The translations under genes and the position numbers were made by a program. The notes beneath the pieces were generated by a model. The model had not been told where the DNA came from. It saw nothing but the letters and a program-made list of their open reading frames with translations, and searched no databases. Shown in pieces: positions 1 through 10,909 of a DNA stretch of 64,000 bases (its first letter is position 1; the number at the start of each line of letters is the position of its first letter). Origin of the DNA: Diaporthe sp. PMI_573 (taxonomy: Eukaryota; Ascomycota; Sordariomycetes; Diaporthales; Diaporthaceae); assembly GCA_021399435.1 (NCBI GenBank), contig JAJTUP010000002.1, positions 1,116,001 through 1,180,000 of the forward strand, given 5' to 3'.

Positions 1-3000
1 TAATTATCGTAATCCTCTCTACCTGGCCCTTCTAGTTAATGTTAAGGGATTTATCCTTATAAAGTGATAGCTGGGTACTATTGTAGTTGATGGGGCTGGT
101 AGGTGTGAGGGTTGTTTTTAGCTTATAGATGATCTTAGCTTTCTAGATCTTCTTCTCTTCTTTAGCTAAAAAAGCTAGGGTACTAAGAATGAGGGTATTA
201 TTGGTTTATATTCTTACTAGCCTAAATGATTCTGCTAGACCTTCCGTGATGAGAAGGTATAGGTTAAAAGTTGATATCCTTATCTTTAATTATTTATGAT
301 GGTAGTGATGGTATGTTGCCTACTAGTATATGCCTGCCTTGGTGATGTTATATAGGGGTTTTATTACCCTTATAATCATACCTGGAGGGTACCGTGGCCT
401 TAGCTTTGTAGGTAATTGGGCTAGAATCGGCTAGAATAGCCTTGATTTTAACTAAGGGTATGCCTGGGTAATATTATAAAGTTTAACTACTATTCTTCTT
501 TGTAATAGAGATGGGGTAAGTGCTGTAATTAGCTGTTGGCTGACTTGTTGAATTGTTAGTGATTGGGTGAGGATATCCTTCTTGCCTACGTTGTTGTACC
601 CCTGAACTATAAGGCATGACTTCTTGTATGGTTTAGTGCTCTTATTCTTGACTTTATGTACTATATGGGACTTGAATAGCTGAATAGCCCTATGGGTAAT
701 GGGGTTGAAGTGTTTGAAGTTGAAGATGTTACGTGCTACTAGATTGTCTATCTTGGAAGTGTTGGATTCTTCGAACAGGGTACTGGGTGTTGTGATAATG
801 CTATCTAGGCGTAGTCAGGTTGCTAGCTTGAAGTTGTCCTCTTCCTTTTGTGATAGCATAGCATATGGGCTGGGAGTAAGGTGTCGTGGGTAGCTATGGT
901 GGTGGGGTGCTGGAGGGGCGTTGCCTTGGACGTGAATTGTACTGCCCTTGGCCTGGCGGCTCTCTGGGGTACCTGTCGGGTGTGTAGCGGTGGTGTCTGC
1001 GGTGCTGTTTGTAGTTTCTAGCTTGGGGCTAGGCTCTTTATGATAGTACGGCTGAATGGCTGTAGACTGAAATTTTATAGGGCTATTAGGTAAGTTAACC
1101 ATGATGTTGTGGCCTTCTGTGGCTAGTAGCTTGAATAGTCCTTACTAGCTATCCTTTTCTTACTATACCTAGATTTTACTTTATAATAGCAACGTTAACT
1201 AGCTAGTGATGTCTAGCCTATTATGGCTGTGAAGTATGGTGTTTAGTTACTGCTCTATTAAGGCCTTCTGAAGTACTTTTGTGGCCTTGGTGATAGCTTT
1301 GGCTCTCTTTAGTGTTGATGGTGAAGGTGGTGAATTGGTGTTTATCTGGGGAAAGGTGCTAAAGACGAGTAGTGTGGGTACTAGCTTGTCTAGCCTAGCT
1401 GTATTATTAATAGCCTTCATGGTTATCTAAAGGATAGTGTTGTTAGTAAATGACCTAGATAGCTTAGTATAAAGGATATCGAAAGTATAGTATAATGGGC
1501 TGTAATGCTTCTCTACCTTGCTTATCAACTAGTAGGCTTCTGTAGGGACCTGCTTACAGGTAATACCTATTAGCCTTACCTTGTTTCTAAGCTTTGTTAA
1601 AGTAAAGTTGGTGCTAGTATCGTGGACTAGCTAATTAGGGGGTCCTAAATAGCTATCTATCTACATCATTCGGAGTACCTCTTATATATCTTTAGTAGAA
1701 AGGGATCTAAGGAAGTAAGTAGCTTAAAAAGAAGTAGCTGAGTCTATTATATATAGTGTTAGGCGACCCTTTAGATATATGATGTTAATAAGTAGTTTAT
1801 AGTTAAAGTTAATGTTGTCTTTTAATATAAATTTGAACCGTTTAGGGGTGTTGGTATTTAGCTAGTACTAGTGGTAAAACTTAGATATGGCTTCTAGAGC
1901 TATTATTTTTATTAGGTAGCTAGTGTTAGCTAGGAGATAGTTTAGCTAGTTAACTAAAGGATACCTAAATTAGTAATGTAGTTATTAAAGCTCTATTTTA
2001 GTAAAGAAAGTAGCTATAGAAGTGGGATTATACTTAAAGGGAGAAAACTACAGGTAGCCCTACTTTCTTGTTACTAGGATGACTATCTTGGTATTGTTAG
2101 GCTAGCATTATACTAGCTCGTTAGTAGTATTTTAGAGGAACATACTAAGGGTGTCTATATTTATAATTAAAAATAGGAAAGGGGTTGAGGTATCTATTAT
2201 ATGAAATGTAATATCCCTGAGTAGTATTATAATAGTAGTTATACCTTTTAATAAGGAATGTAGCCCTTTGCTAAACCTTATAGTAGCTTCATTAGTATAT
2301 GAGGAATCTAGGCTAACTTTCAGGTCCTCTTGCTAGAGGGCTAAGTACTAGTCGTAGCCTACTATAGAGTATTTAGTTGTGCTTGTATTAGGTATAATAC
2401 CTTGAAATTTGTAGTGAGAGTATTAGTCTTTAAGAAGGAAGATGTTAGTAATAGCCTTGTTAACCTCTTTGGGTTCCTCTACTGGTAAGGGGTCAAGATA
2501 ATGGAGGAAGGCCAAATCTATTAGGAAGTAGTGGGCTATATAGCTACTATTATTATCTTCTTTGGTAGTAGTTACTTAGCTAGTAGGCGTGCCTTTAGCG
2601 TCCTCTATACTAGCTAAGAAGGTATTAACTTCGCTACTATAGGTAGCCTTTTAGGTATACTTGTAGGCTATTAAGAACTAATAATAGGCATGCTGGTGTT
2701 CTTTAGTTATATGGTTAGTAAACTAATAACCTTTTTTATTATATATAAAGTAATATTTCTTAGTTAGGTTTAATAGTTGAGGGGCTCCTTGTTATAGTGG
2801 TGGTGGGCATGTAGTGGCTCTTCTAGGGGCACCATGGCTACTTTGCTTATTGTTAGTATAGTGGTAATCAAGATAGTAAGTCTTGTTGTTACCTTTAGTA
2901 GTAGATAGGCCGGGACTAGTAAGAAAGTGCTGGGAAGGCTGCTTATACTTTAGACTTAGATTAAGAGAGGTGTAGAGGTCTTGGAATAGCTTCTTATATA

Positions 3001-3149
3001 GGGCTGAGGGTATAAATAGTATATATTTGAAGTCTGGTATACCCTCGTAGGTATGAAGAATAGTTATTCTAAGAGTATTGTTACCCTCGTAGCCGTGGCT
3101 AAGTACTTGTTGGTATAGCTAAAGCTTGTCTAGTAGGGCTTGTATGTAA
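1..3149 (-). mobile_element. Degenerate Ty1/copia retrotransposon, left (pol) part
   Basis: Reading the minus strand through stops gives a copia-type polyprotein in the order gag end (about 3149-2700), integrase (about 2400-1200) and reverse transcriptase (about 800-1). The integrase core is recognisable from stretches such as TLYIIDSATSFQATYF, LGPPN*LVHD and KVEKHYSPL at about 1780-1480. The RT is recognisable from KVKNKSTKPYKKS (about 650-610), LTQSLTIQQVSQQLI and KPLYNITKAGIYQ. The usual D-D pair of the copia RT active site reads NN (TNNTL), a G-to-A change on the coding strand. Many stops are TAG or TAA where the family has Q or W. The element runs off the left edge. It is inactive and matches RIP decay; a left LTR is not in view. 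Confidence 0.85.
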
Positions 3150-3618
3150 TGATCAAGGTTTCCTGGGTCCTCTAAACCGTGGATCGGGGTTTATGTCCAA
3201 GATACGTAACAAGGCGGTTGATTGAGCAATAGGGTTTCTGACAATGATTACAAGCTAATGAAAAGCTATTCGGGGTGAATACTTAGATTAACTGCTAAAG
3301 AGCTATCCATACTATCTAGCTATCTAGTAACGAGTATATCCTTATATGTCTATCTCTTCAGTAAGGCTTGCCGGGAGCGCTGGTTGCTCCTGGCGATCCA
3401 GTATGGGGGAGCGTCGGGAGCGCTGGTCGCTCCTGTCGCTCCTTGGTGTTGGATCGCTAGGATTGCTTGTCGCTCTAATCGATCCGTCTTATCTAATCAG
3501 CGATCACGTGACTATTAGCTTAGTCCCTTGTGCTGTTCGTTTGGCTAGTGTACTAGCCTAGTAGGGTTGTTCCTTCGCAGAACTAACCGTTAGTCCTATT
3601 TCTATCAGGGTCGTAATA
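3150..3618 (-). repeat. 3' LTR of the gypsy element (left copy)
   Basis: A 469-bp direct repeat, same length as the right copy. The two copies differ at many places and every difference I compared is a transition (for example GTTTATGTCC versus GTTTATATCC, GGTTGATTGAGC versus AGTTAATTAAGT). Changes lie in both copies, which fits RIP acting after insertion rather than ordinary ageing. The left outer end is TGATCAAGG; the inner end TAATA corresponds to TGACA in the other copy. Confidence 0.92.
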
Positions 3619-3730
3619 TTATTCCCCTCCTTCATACTTCTTTATCCCTAAAGATTTGAGTAAGTTTTCTATCCTGTTTCCTTCGTGTCCTTACGTATCT
3701 TTTCTTCTGTTTTGTCCTATCCTCTCTGCT

Positions 3731-4394
3731 ATGTCGTCGCGCGTTACCCAAGGTCGGGTCGAAAAGACTCATATCAAGAAGTCGGAGGAACGAGCCGCCC
3801 TTGCTGACCTTATTGACTAGAAAGGTATCGTATCCGAAACCATGCCTTGTTCTCGCTGTTTTAAAGCAAATCGCGCGTATTGTGTCGCCCCTGAGTCCTC
3901 GCATTATAGCGAGTACGTTCGTGCTGGGAAGTCCTGTGATGGAAACAATATAGCTACTTCTTATGGGTTTCTTTTCCCATTTCCTTAGTTTCTCTTCTTA
4001 CTAATTTGTCATAGTAAAACGCTTGTTATCCGAGCAGGAGCATTTAGAGAAAGAAGAGATCAATGCTAAGGAGGAGTTGTTTTTACTTTAAACAAAGTTA
4101 CAGACCACCATGGGTTGCTTGGCCTACTTGCGTTGCCAAAAACGCCAAGCCAAGGAGCGGTCTTCCGAGTTATTCCATCATGGTATCTAGTCGCTGGATG
4201 AGGAGGACACTAAGTCGGAGCATCGTTAGGAGGAAGAGGCTCGGGTTACTGCTGATGTATACTCTTTTAGAGCCGTAGGGATTTCTGATTGGCATTCTTT
4301 GGGTCTGGATCTAGACGGTCTGGGGGTACCTGCCGATTTTCTAGTTAACCTTGAAAGTCCCGTAGTACCTGTTGGTAATTCGTCAGGTTCTTGA
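3731..4394 (+). pseudogene. Antisense Cys-rich accessory ORF inside the gypsy element (broken)
   Basis: Plus-strand frame, opposite to gag-pol, between the 3' LTR and the end of pol, overlapping the chromodomain end. It starts MSSRVTQGRVEKTH at ATG 3731. It then gives a cysteine cluster (CSRCFKANRAYC, then SEYVRAGKSCDG), a probable intron between about 3968 and 4015, a charged helical stretch with KEELFLL and RCQKRQAKERSSELF, and an acidic tail ending at TGA 4394. Two positions in the cluster read Tyr (HYSEY) where Cys would complete a CX2C...CX2C...C pattern (TGT to TAT). Several in-frame TAG/TAA sit where Gln or Trp fit. Its RIP scars match the host element. I recall similar short Cys-rich hypothetical proteins from fungal genomes, but no function is known to me. 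Confidence 0.6.
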
Positions 4395-7300
4395 GGGGTT
4401 CCCAAGTATTGTCTTTATTATCATAGTTTTTCCATTTAACTAGGTATTTAGTGTCGGTGTTATGTATTCTAGAATCAAGAATCTTCTCCACTTCCCATTC
4501 TTTTTCATTATTATCAAGTTTAATCTATGTTTCGAGCCGTGTATTAGCTAGTACTAGTTCCAAGAGTAATATGTAGAAGACTAGGTATATCTACATTTTT
4601 ATTAGTAATGAGAGTCTGAAGTTGGTGTCCAAAAGTTTCTTCTTGATTTTAAATAATCTAATCTTTTTATAGTCTAGTTTATCATTTAGTCACTTAGTTT
4701 TGATGTTTTTCCAGAGTAGGTAGACTTTATCCTCCTCCTCTAAGGTTAGTCCCTTCAACCTTTTTCTATTAACATAGGTTGTTATTCGTTCTTATACGAA
4801 GAACAGTTCTTACCAAAGCTCTTTCTAAAGATTCCAAATCTTGGTTACCCTTTCCATAGCCGATTATGCTTCTAGCCTAGAGATTAGTTCTCTATAGGCT
4901 TCTGGTTCGTAGCCATAGTTCGCATAGAAGGGTGAGACCTTCGTGGTGCCTGTGTCTGCACTGTTGTAGGTAAACTATGTTATGGGTAACAACTGTACCC
5001 AATTGTTTTATTCATAGTTGACGTAACTACGAAGATACTATTCCAAAATTTAGTTTAGTCTTTCAGTCTACCCATCTATCTAAGGGTAGAAAGCTGTAGA
5101 TAGCTTTAATTTTATACCGAGTTATCTCATAAGTAATTACCAAAAGTTAGAGGTAAACACTATTCCTCTATCTAACACTATTTCTTATAGTATACCATGG
5201 TTGCTGATAATTATCTATAGGAAGGCGTATGCGAGATCGTCTACATTGCTTACCTCCTTATATAGCAGGAAGTATGAGTATTTCGTGAATCTATTAACAA
5301 TAACCAGGATGCTATTATACTAGGCTCCTGTTATTAGTTCCTTTAAAAGTAGTAGCTTGATGATAAAGTCTAGGCTAATAGATTACCATGGTTTGTCAGG
5401 TACTAGCAGAGGTTGTAGCAGGCCGTAAGGTTTATATCTTACAGGCTTGCTTTTACAACATGTATCGTAGTCCTAGATAACTATTTAGACTTCTTTCTTC
5501 ATTTTTAGAAAGTAGTAATATCGTCTGATTCTTTTAATTATCACCGTGATTCCTTGGTATCCATACACTAGGGCTCCGTGGATTCGTTTAATAAGTTCCT
5601 TCCATAGGTTCATGGGTACGAAGAGTTGTTTTCCTCAATACAACATTCCGTTATCTTCTACCATTTATCCTTTAGCTTCTAGGGACATGCTTTGGTAGGC
5701 TACCTTAAGCTTATTTTCCTAGCTAGGGTTGACCTTAGCTCAGAGTATTATTACTAGTTGTTAGGGTTCTTGTAGCAAGTCTTTATTAGAGGTGACTTGG
5801 AAGATACTCTATGTTTCTAGTAGAACCTCCTATAGGTGGTCTAGCCGTCTGCTGAGTACGTCTGCTCGTCCGTTCTCAGATCCCTTGCAGTAGGTGATCC
5901 TGAGGTCGAATTGTAACAAGAACTCTGCCTATCTGATCTAGTACTTGTTAAGTTCTTTAGTCGTCGTGAAGTATATGAGGTTCTTATAGTTAGTATAGAC
6001 TTGAACCTGGTGCTTAGCTCCTATAAGGTAATGCTACCATTCCTTAAATGCTTTAATTATCACCATAAGTTCCTTATCATGTATAGGGTAATTAAGCTCT
6101 AGTCCATTAAGCTTTTTCGAAAAGAATATAATAGGGTGTAGTTTACCTTGGTCGTCTCGTTAACCTAGTTATCCTCCTATCGCGAAGTCTAAGGCATCGG
6201 TCTTAACTTCGTAAACCTTGTTAGGGTCTACTTCAACTAGTATTAGTTCTTCCAGAATCTTCTGGGTTATCGTGTTAAAAGCATCTTGTACTTCCTACAT
6301 CCATTAGAATTCTTCGTCCTTCTTGGTAAGGTCTGTGAGAGGCTTTGCGAGTCCTCCATAGCCTTTGATGAATTACCTATAGAAGTTAACGTATCTAAGG
6401 AATCCTCGAACTTCTTTAACGTTCGTGGGTATAGGCCAGTGTTTGATGGCCTCAATCTTAGATACTTGTATCGCGATCTATCCAGGTCAAATGGTATATC
6501 CAAGGTAGTCGACTTCCTTGGTATAGAACTTGCTTTTCTCTAGTTCAACTAGAAGTTTTACATCCTAGAGCTTTTATAGTACCTTGTGTACGTGTTCCTT
6601 GTATTCTTCGAGTATTCTAGAGTAGATGAGGATGTCATCGAGGTACACAACCACGAAGATGTCCAAATATTCTCTGAGAACGTGATTAATCATAGCTTGG
6701 AACGATGCTAGTGTGTTGGTTAATCCGAACAGCATAACCAGGTATTCGAAGTATCCATAGCATGTTTAGAACGCTGTTTTCCATTCTTCACCCTTTTTCA
6801 TTCTGATAAGGTTATAGGCTCCTTTAAGGTCTAGGGCCATAAACTATTAAGCTCCTTGCAGTCGGTCTCGTAGTTCCTTAATCAAAGGTAGCAGGTAGCG
6901 GTTTTTAATGGTAATGTCGTTCAGTTAGCGATAATCCACACAAAGTCGTAGCTTCCCGTTCTTCTTTAGTATAAAGAGGATCAGATATCCTGCAGGTGAA
7001 GTAGATGGTTAAATATAACCTTTTTCTAGGTTCTCGTCAAGGTACTCCCTAAGTACCTTGAGTTATATTTCGTTAAGTCCATAGATTTTGGTAAATTTAG
7101 GTATCTTCCCTGGTTCTAGGGGTATTTTGTAATCCTAGTTATTGTATTCAGGTAGTCTAGTATCAAGTATTGCTGAAAACAGCTTAGTATACTTACGGTA
7201 TTCCTGAGGTATGAACTCCTGAGGATCCTTCTCCACTGCCTTGGCCTTCTATAGGTAGGCGATGAATCGTTAGAGGATAGGTTTAACTCGTTTTGCTAGG

Positions 7301-8900
7301 CTAATCCTTTAGGCCTTCAGCGCTTATCGTGAGGTTCCTGTGGGTGAGGTAACTATGACCGTGGGTGTTATTTTATACTACGCGCGCTGGATCTCTTATA
7401 TCTGTTTTAATGTTTGTTAGATTTCCTTGATATGTTCTTGTGCTGCAAGCACGATTTATCGTTTCCTTGTGTCGGTCCGCGTCAGACTGCCCTCTTTGTC
7501 GGGTTTGTGTTATATTTAGCCTAATAGTGAGTCTTTCTCGTTAGTCCGTGGCAGACTGCCTAGTTCATGCTATCGTTATGCTGGCTCGTTTAGGGGCTGT
7601 TCTGAAGCCTGCCCAGGGACTAAGTCCTTCTCTCTATCTTAAGAGGTGGTCGCTAGGCTTGTCTAAGCGCACGTTCGGGTACTATCCTCAGGAACTAAGC
7701 TCTGCTCATCCTTGCGATATATGATTGTTCCTTTTGCTAAGCTAACGGGGTTCGCCTAGTAAATCTAGCTAGTAGTCCAATCTATCCAAGGGTTGTTCTT
7801 TCTCAACCAAGGTATTCCTAGGATTAACTAATAATCCGCTATCTTAGTGATGTTAAACGAGAGTTACTTAATATAGTCCTGGATCCAGACCTAGAGGTAA
7901 TTAGTCTCTATATCGATAATACCATTTCCATAAGCAACTTCCATACCGTTAACTACGTTAAGTCCGTAAGGTTCCCTCTTCTTGTGCCATATAAGGTAGT
8001 ATCTGTTCACCATCTTCAAGGAGACAAAGTTCCCCTGTACTCCACTATTGATGAGTACGTAGCACTAGTAGGCTCCGAGCTCTACCTTGATTTTCAAATG
8101 TTGATAGTCATTATCGGTGTTTATCACGCACAAGTACCTCGTGGGTATTTCTCCTGCTATCTAAGGTTTTGTAGACAGCCCGTCTAGTTTTTTAGCTATC
8201 CGTAGTCCTTTCCTAGGACTTTGTTAATGCTTTCGATGTTTCATCATGTAATACTCTGCGATTATTACAGGTCTTCCATGAGCTATTATATACTTTCTTC
8301 CTGTATCGTGGGTTTCATAGGGCTAAGGATCTATCCTTGTTGCTATAGTTAGTGCCATTCTTCGACCTTGTTATCCATGTGTACTCGACATTCCTCGTTC
8401 TTACAGGTATACTATCCGGTAGGGCTGCGTAGACATACTAGGGGGGTGTGTGGGTCGAGTTAAAACGTTACGTAGCCTACGTTATTATATTATTTCTTGA
8501 GTTCCCATCCCTTAAAGTCGCCTCTTTTATAAGTTTATCAGATATCCTACCCTTAGTACCTCTAAGGGAACCAGTCGTGGCTTGCTTTCTCCTACATATA
8601 GATTCTACATCCGTTATAGATGTATGAGGCCCAAGAGATGCTGGGATGGTGACCATGACAAGGGAATGTCCTCCCTACATCTCCATCCTTCTTAGTCTCC
8701 TTCCTTGGTTCTCGCGTTACTTGTTCAAGGGGTCGTCCTATGATTAGTACTTCTATGATGTTAGTTCTAGGGGCTAGTAGGGGTGCTCTTCCTAAGTATA
8801 CCCACAGGTCCTCTTGCTATGCTCGAGGTATGAGTAGATCTTGGGGAATTTTCCCTACTAGCTCCTTCCTGGGGTTGCATAGAGGTTCCTTCCGCCCTCC
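4330..8900 (-). pseudogene. pol of the gypsy chromovirus (broken)
   Basis: Read through stops on the minus strand, the domains follow gypsy order. The protease active site near 8055-8040 reads LINSG, where LIDSG or LIDTG is expected (D to N). The RT has YLDD at 6645-6634 followed by [18 protein letters not shown]. RNase H follows with NKVYEVKTDALDFAIGG (about 6220-6160). The integrase zinc-binding end reads YYYFLKMKKEV...DYDTCCKSK at about 5530-5440. A chromodomain reads KYLVKWKNYDNKDNTWEP at about 4459-4397, which makes this a chromovirus. Stops and the lost protease Asp show it is dead. Confidence 0.85.
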
Positions 8901-9099
8901 CACAGCTAGGGTGCGTCGTCATCCTGCGCCCTTAGGGAACTAGTTGGCTCCTTCTTTATCGCTTAGGTATGTAGTATAGTTATCGTTATAGCAGGCTATC
9001 TAGCTAAGTAAGGAGTACTTCTTAGCTTCTTTAGCCTTGTCTAGTTCTATATACACTAGTTATGATAGTCGTTATTAGATCGTTTCTCCTATTTTCAAC

Positions 9100-10364
9100 T
9101 CGCCTTCTTGTTTATCATTAGTAGGTAAGTTTTAGGGAGTGATACTAAACAGGATTCTTCCATCTTCTATTGCCTGGTCTAGGTATACTAGGCATGGTTT
9201 ATACCATTCTATCCTACACCAGCAGTATTGCTTAGTAATGGCTTGCTACATCTTTAAGCATAGTAGCCTACTAGTACGGGTAATCACGTTAGCCTATCTA
9301 GAGCCTTTAGGTATAGGCTTCCAGTCCCTATTTTTCTTAGGGCTGTGGCATTCTTTCGCGAAGTGTCCCATCTTGTTGCAATTATAGTATTTGATATCCT
9401 TTTTATCTTTCCATTGTGTGGCATCAAGCTCCATGGGGCCTGATTGTTGCCCCCATTAGGTTAGATTATTACGGTTATATCTCTTTCTAGTGTTGGGTTT
9501 GCTTCTCTAGTTGTTTTGCTAGAACGGTCCAGGATTGATACCACGTTTCTCCTAGCGTCTTTTATAGAGCCTGTTGTTAAGTTTAATGGCTAATTCAACG
9601 TACTATAGGAAGTCGTTAGGTCTATCATACCTAGCTAACTCGTCCTTTACATCTTCCTTCAGTCCCTAGTAGAACATAAAGATCTTGGTGTCGTAGGTGG
9701 AATTAACTCAGGTGTAGATTCGTCAGAATTCTGCTATATAGGCTAAGGCTAGTCCTTTCTATCATAGTTTTAACAATTCCCTTTCAGCTTATTACTCCTC
9801 ATCAGGGTCCTAGAATAGAGCTTGGAGAGCATTTTCGTAGTTCTCGTATCTACTAAACATCTCCTAAGTCTCCTACTTGCATTTCTCGAATTCTTCAGCA
9901 TTGACGAAATTAGTAAGGTATAGTTCAAACTAGGCAAGCACTCTTCCCTTAAGGAATAAGGCCGCGTATATAATTTATTTTCCATCCGCTTGGCTATCCA
10001 TGTAGTTAAAACACTAGTAGGCCCTGACTTAGGTAAGGTAAGGTTACAACTAGCCTAGAGTCCTATTATAAGGGGTCGGGCTGTTGAGCCTAACATTTTC
10101 CTTAGTTGGAATTAGGGTATTAACAATGGCAGCGGCAGCCTAGAGGGTAGTAACTTCCTTCTTAAGGTTTTCCATTTCCTCGTTTTACTTAGCCTACCCA
10201 TTCATAAGGGTATAGAGGTAATTAACCTTACTAACCAACTCCTAGAGTTATTCGTTAATCATCCCGCTGTTATTATTAGTATTATTATTAGTATTGCTAT
10301 TAATGGCGTCGTCTAATTCCTACAGAAGGTTTTACTAGGGGTTGTTATTTCCAAACCTAGACAT
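9100..10364 (-). pseudogene. gag of the gypsy chromovirus (broken)
   Basis: The minus strand begins MSRFGNNNP at ATG 10364-10362 and, read through stops, continues as a hydrophilic gag with an Asn-rich stretch. Near 9395-9340 is a retroviral zinc knuckle, read as YNCNKMGHFAKEC preceded by Tyr where the first Cys of C-X2-C-X4-H-X4-C should be. TGT to TAT is a RIP-type change that destroys the CCHC finger. The frame has many TAG/TAA stops, mostly where Gln would fit. Gag would have formed the virus-like particle and bound RNA. The 3' boundary with pol is not resolved. Confidence 0.75.
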
Positions 10365-10436
10365 CGTGAAGGTATCGTGTATGATATTGCTCAAAGTCCG
10401 TGTTATAACGTATGAATAAGAGTAGTCAAAATATAA

Positions 10437-10905
10437 TGATCAAGGTTTCCTGGGTCCTCTAAACCGTGGATCGGGGTTTATATCCAAGATACGTAACAAG
10501 GCAGTTAATTAAGTAATAGGGTTTCTGATAATGATTACAAGCTAATAAAAAGCTATTCAGGGTAAATACTTAGATTAACTGCTAAAGAGCTATCCATACT
10601 ATCTAGCTATCTGGTAACGAGTATATCCTTATATGTCCATCTCTTCAGTGAGGCTTGCCAGGAGTACTGGTCGCTCCTGGCGATCTAGTATGGGGGAGCG
10701 TCGGGAGCGCTGGTCGCTCCTGTTGCTCCTTGGTGTTAGATCGCTAGGATTACTTGTCGCTCCAATCGATCCGTCTTATCTAATCAGCGATCACGTGACC
10801 ATTGGCTTAGTCCCTTGTGCCGTTCGTTTAGCCGGTATGCTGGCCTAGTGGGGTTGTTCCTTCGCAGAACCAACCGTTGGTCCTATTTCTGTCAGGGTCG
10901 TGACA
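10437..10905 (-). repeat. 5' LTR of the gypsy element (right copy)
   Basis: The partner of the left LTR, TGATCAAGG...GTCGTGACA on the plus strand. Being on the right, it is the 5' LTR of a minus-strand element and would have carried its promoter. It contains GC-rich imperfect internal repeats around ggagcgtcgggagcgctgg (about 10695-10715) shared with the left copy. It lies 72 bp upstream of the gag start (10364). Confidence 0.92.
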
Positions 10906-10909
10906 TTAT

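Larger units (their letters stand above)
3146..10909 (-). mobile_element. RIP-degraded Ty3/gypsy chromovirus inserted in the copia element
   Basis: Two 469-bp direct repeats in TG...CA form (3150-3618 and 10437-10905) bound an internal region. On the minus strand it reads, 5' to 3', gag, protease, RT, RNase H, integrase, chromodomain. A purine tract on the minus strand (gaaggagggga, about 3634-3622) abuts the left LTR, as expected for the polypurine tract of a minus-strand element. The bases outside the LTR ends form a short inverted repeat (RTAATG / CATTAT), so the true LTR may be about 477 bp. GTAT at 3142-3145 and GTAC at 10911-10914 look like a 4-bp target duplication one transition apart, with one base of ambiguity at the right junction. 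Removing the element plus one copy rejoins the copia gag frame (LQEV to QALLDKL). All open frames are broken, so it is non-autonomous. Confidence 0.92.

Noticed and set aside
6286..6543. 85-codon plus-strand ORF inside the gypsy pol
   Set aside because: Opposite strand of the RT/RNase H region; unlike the 3731-4394 frame it has no coherent motif.
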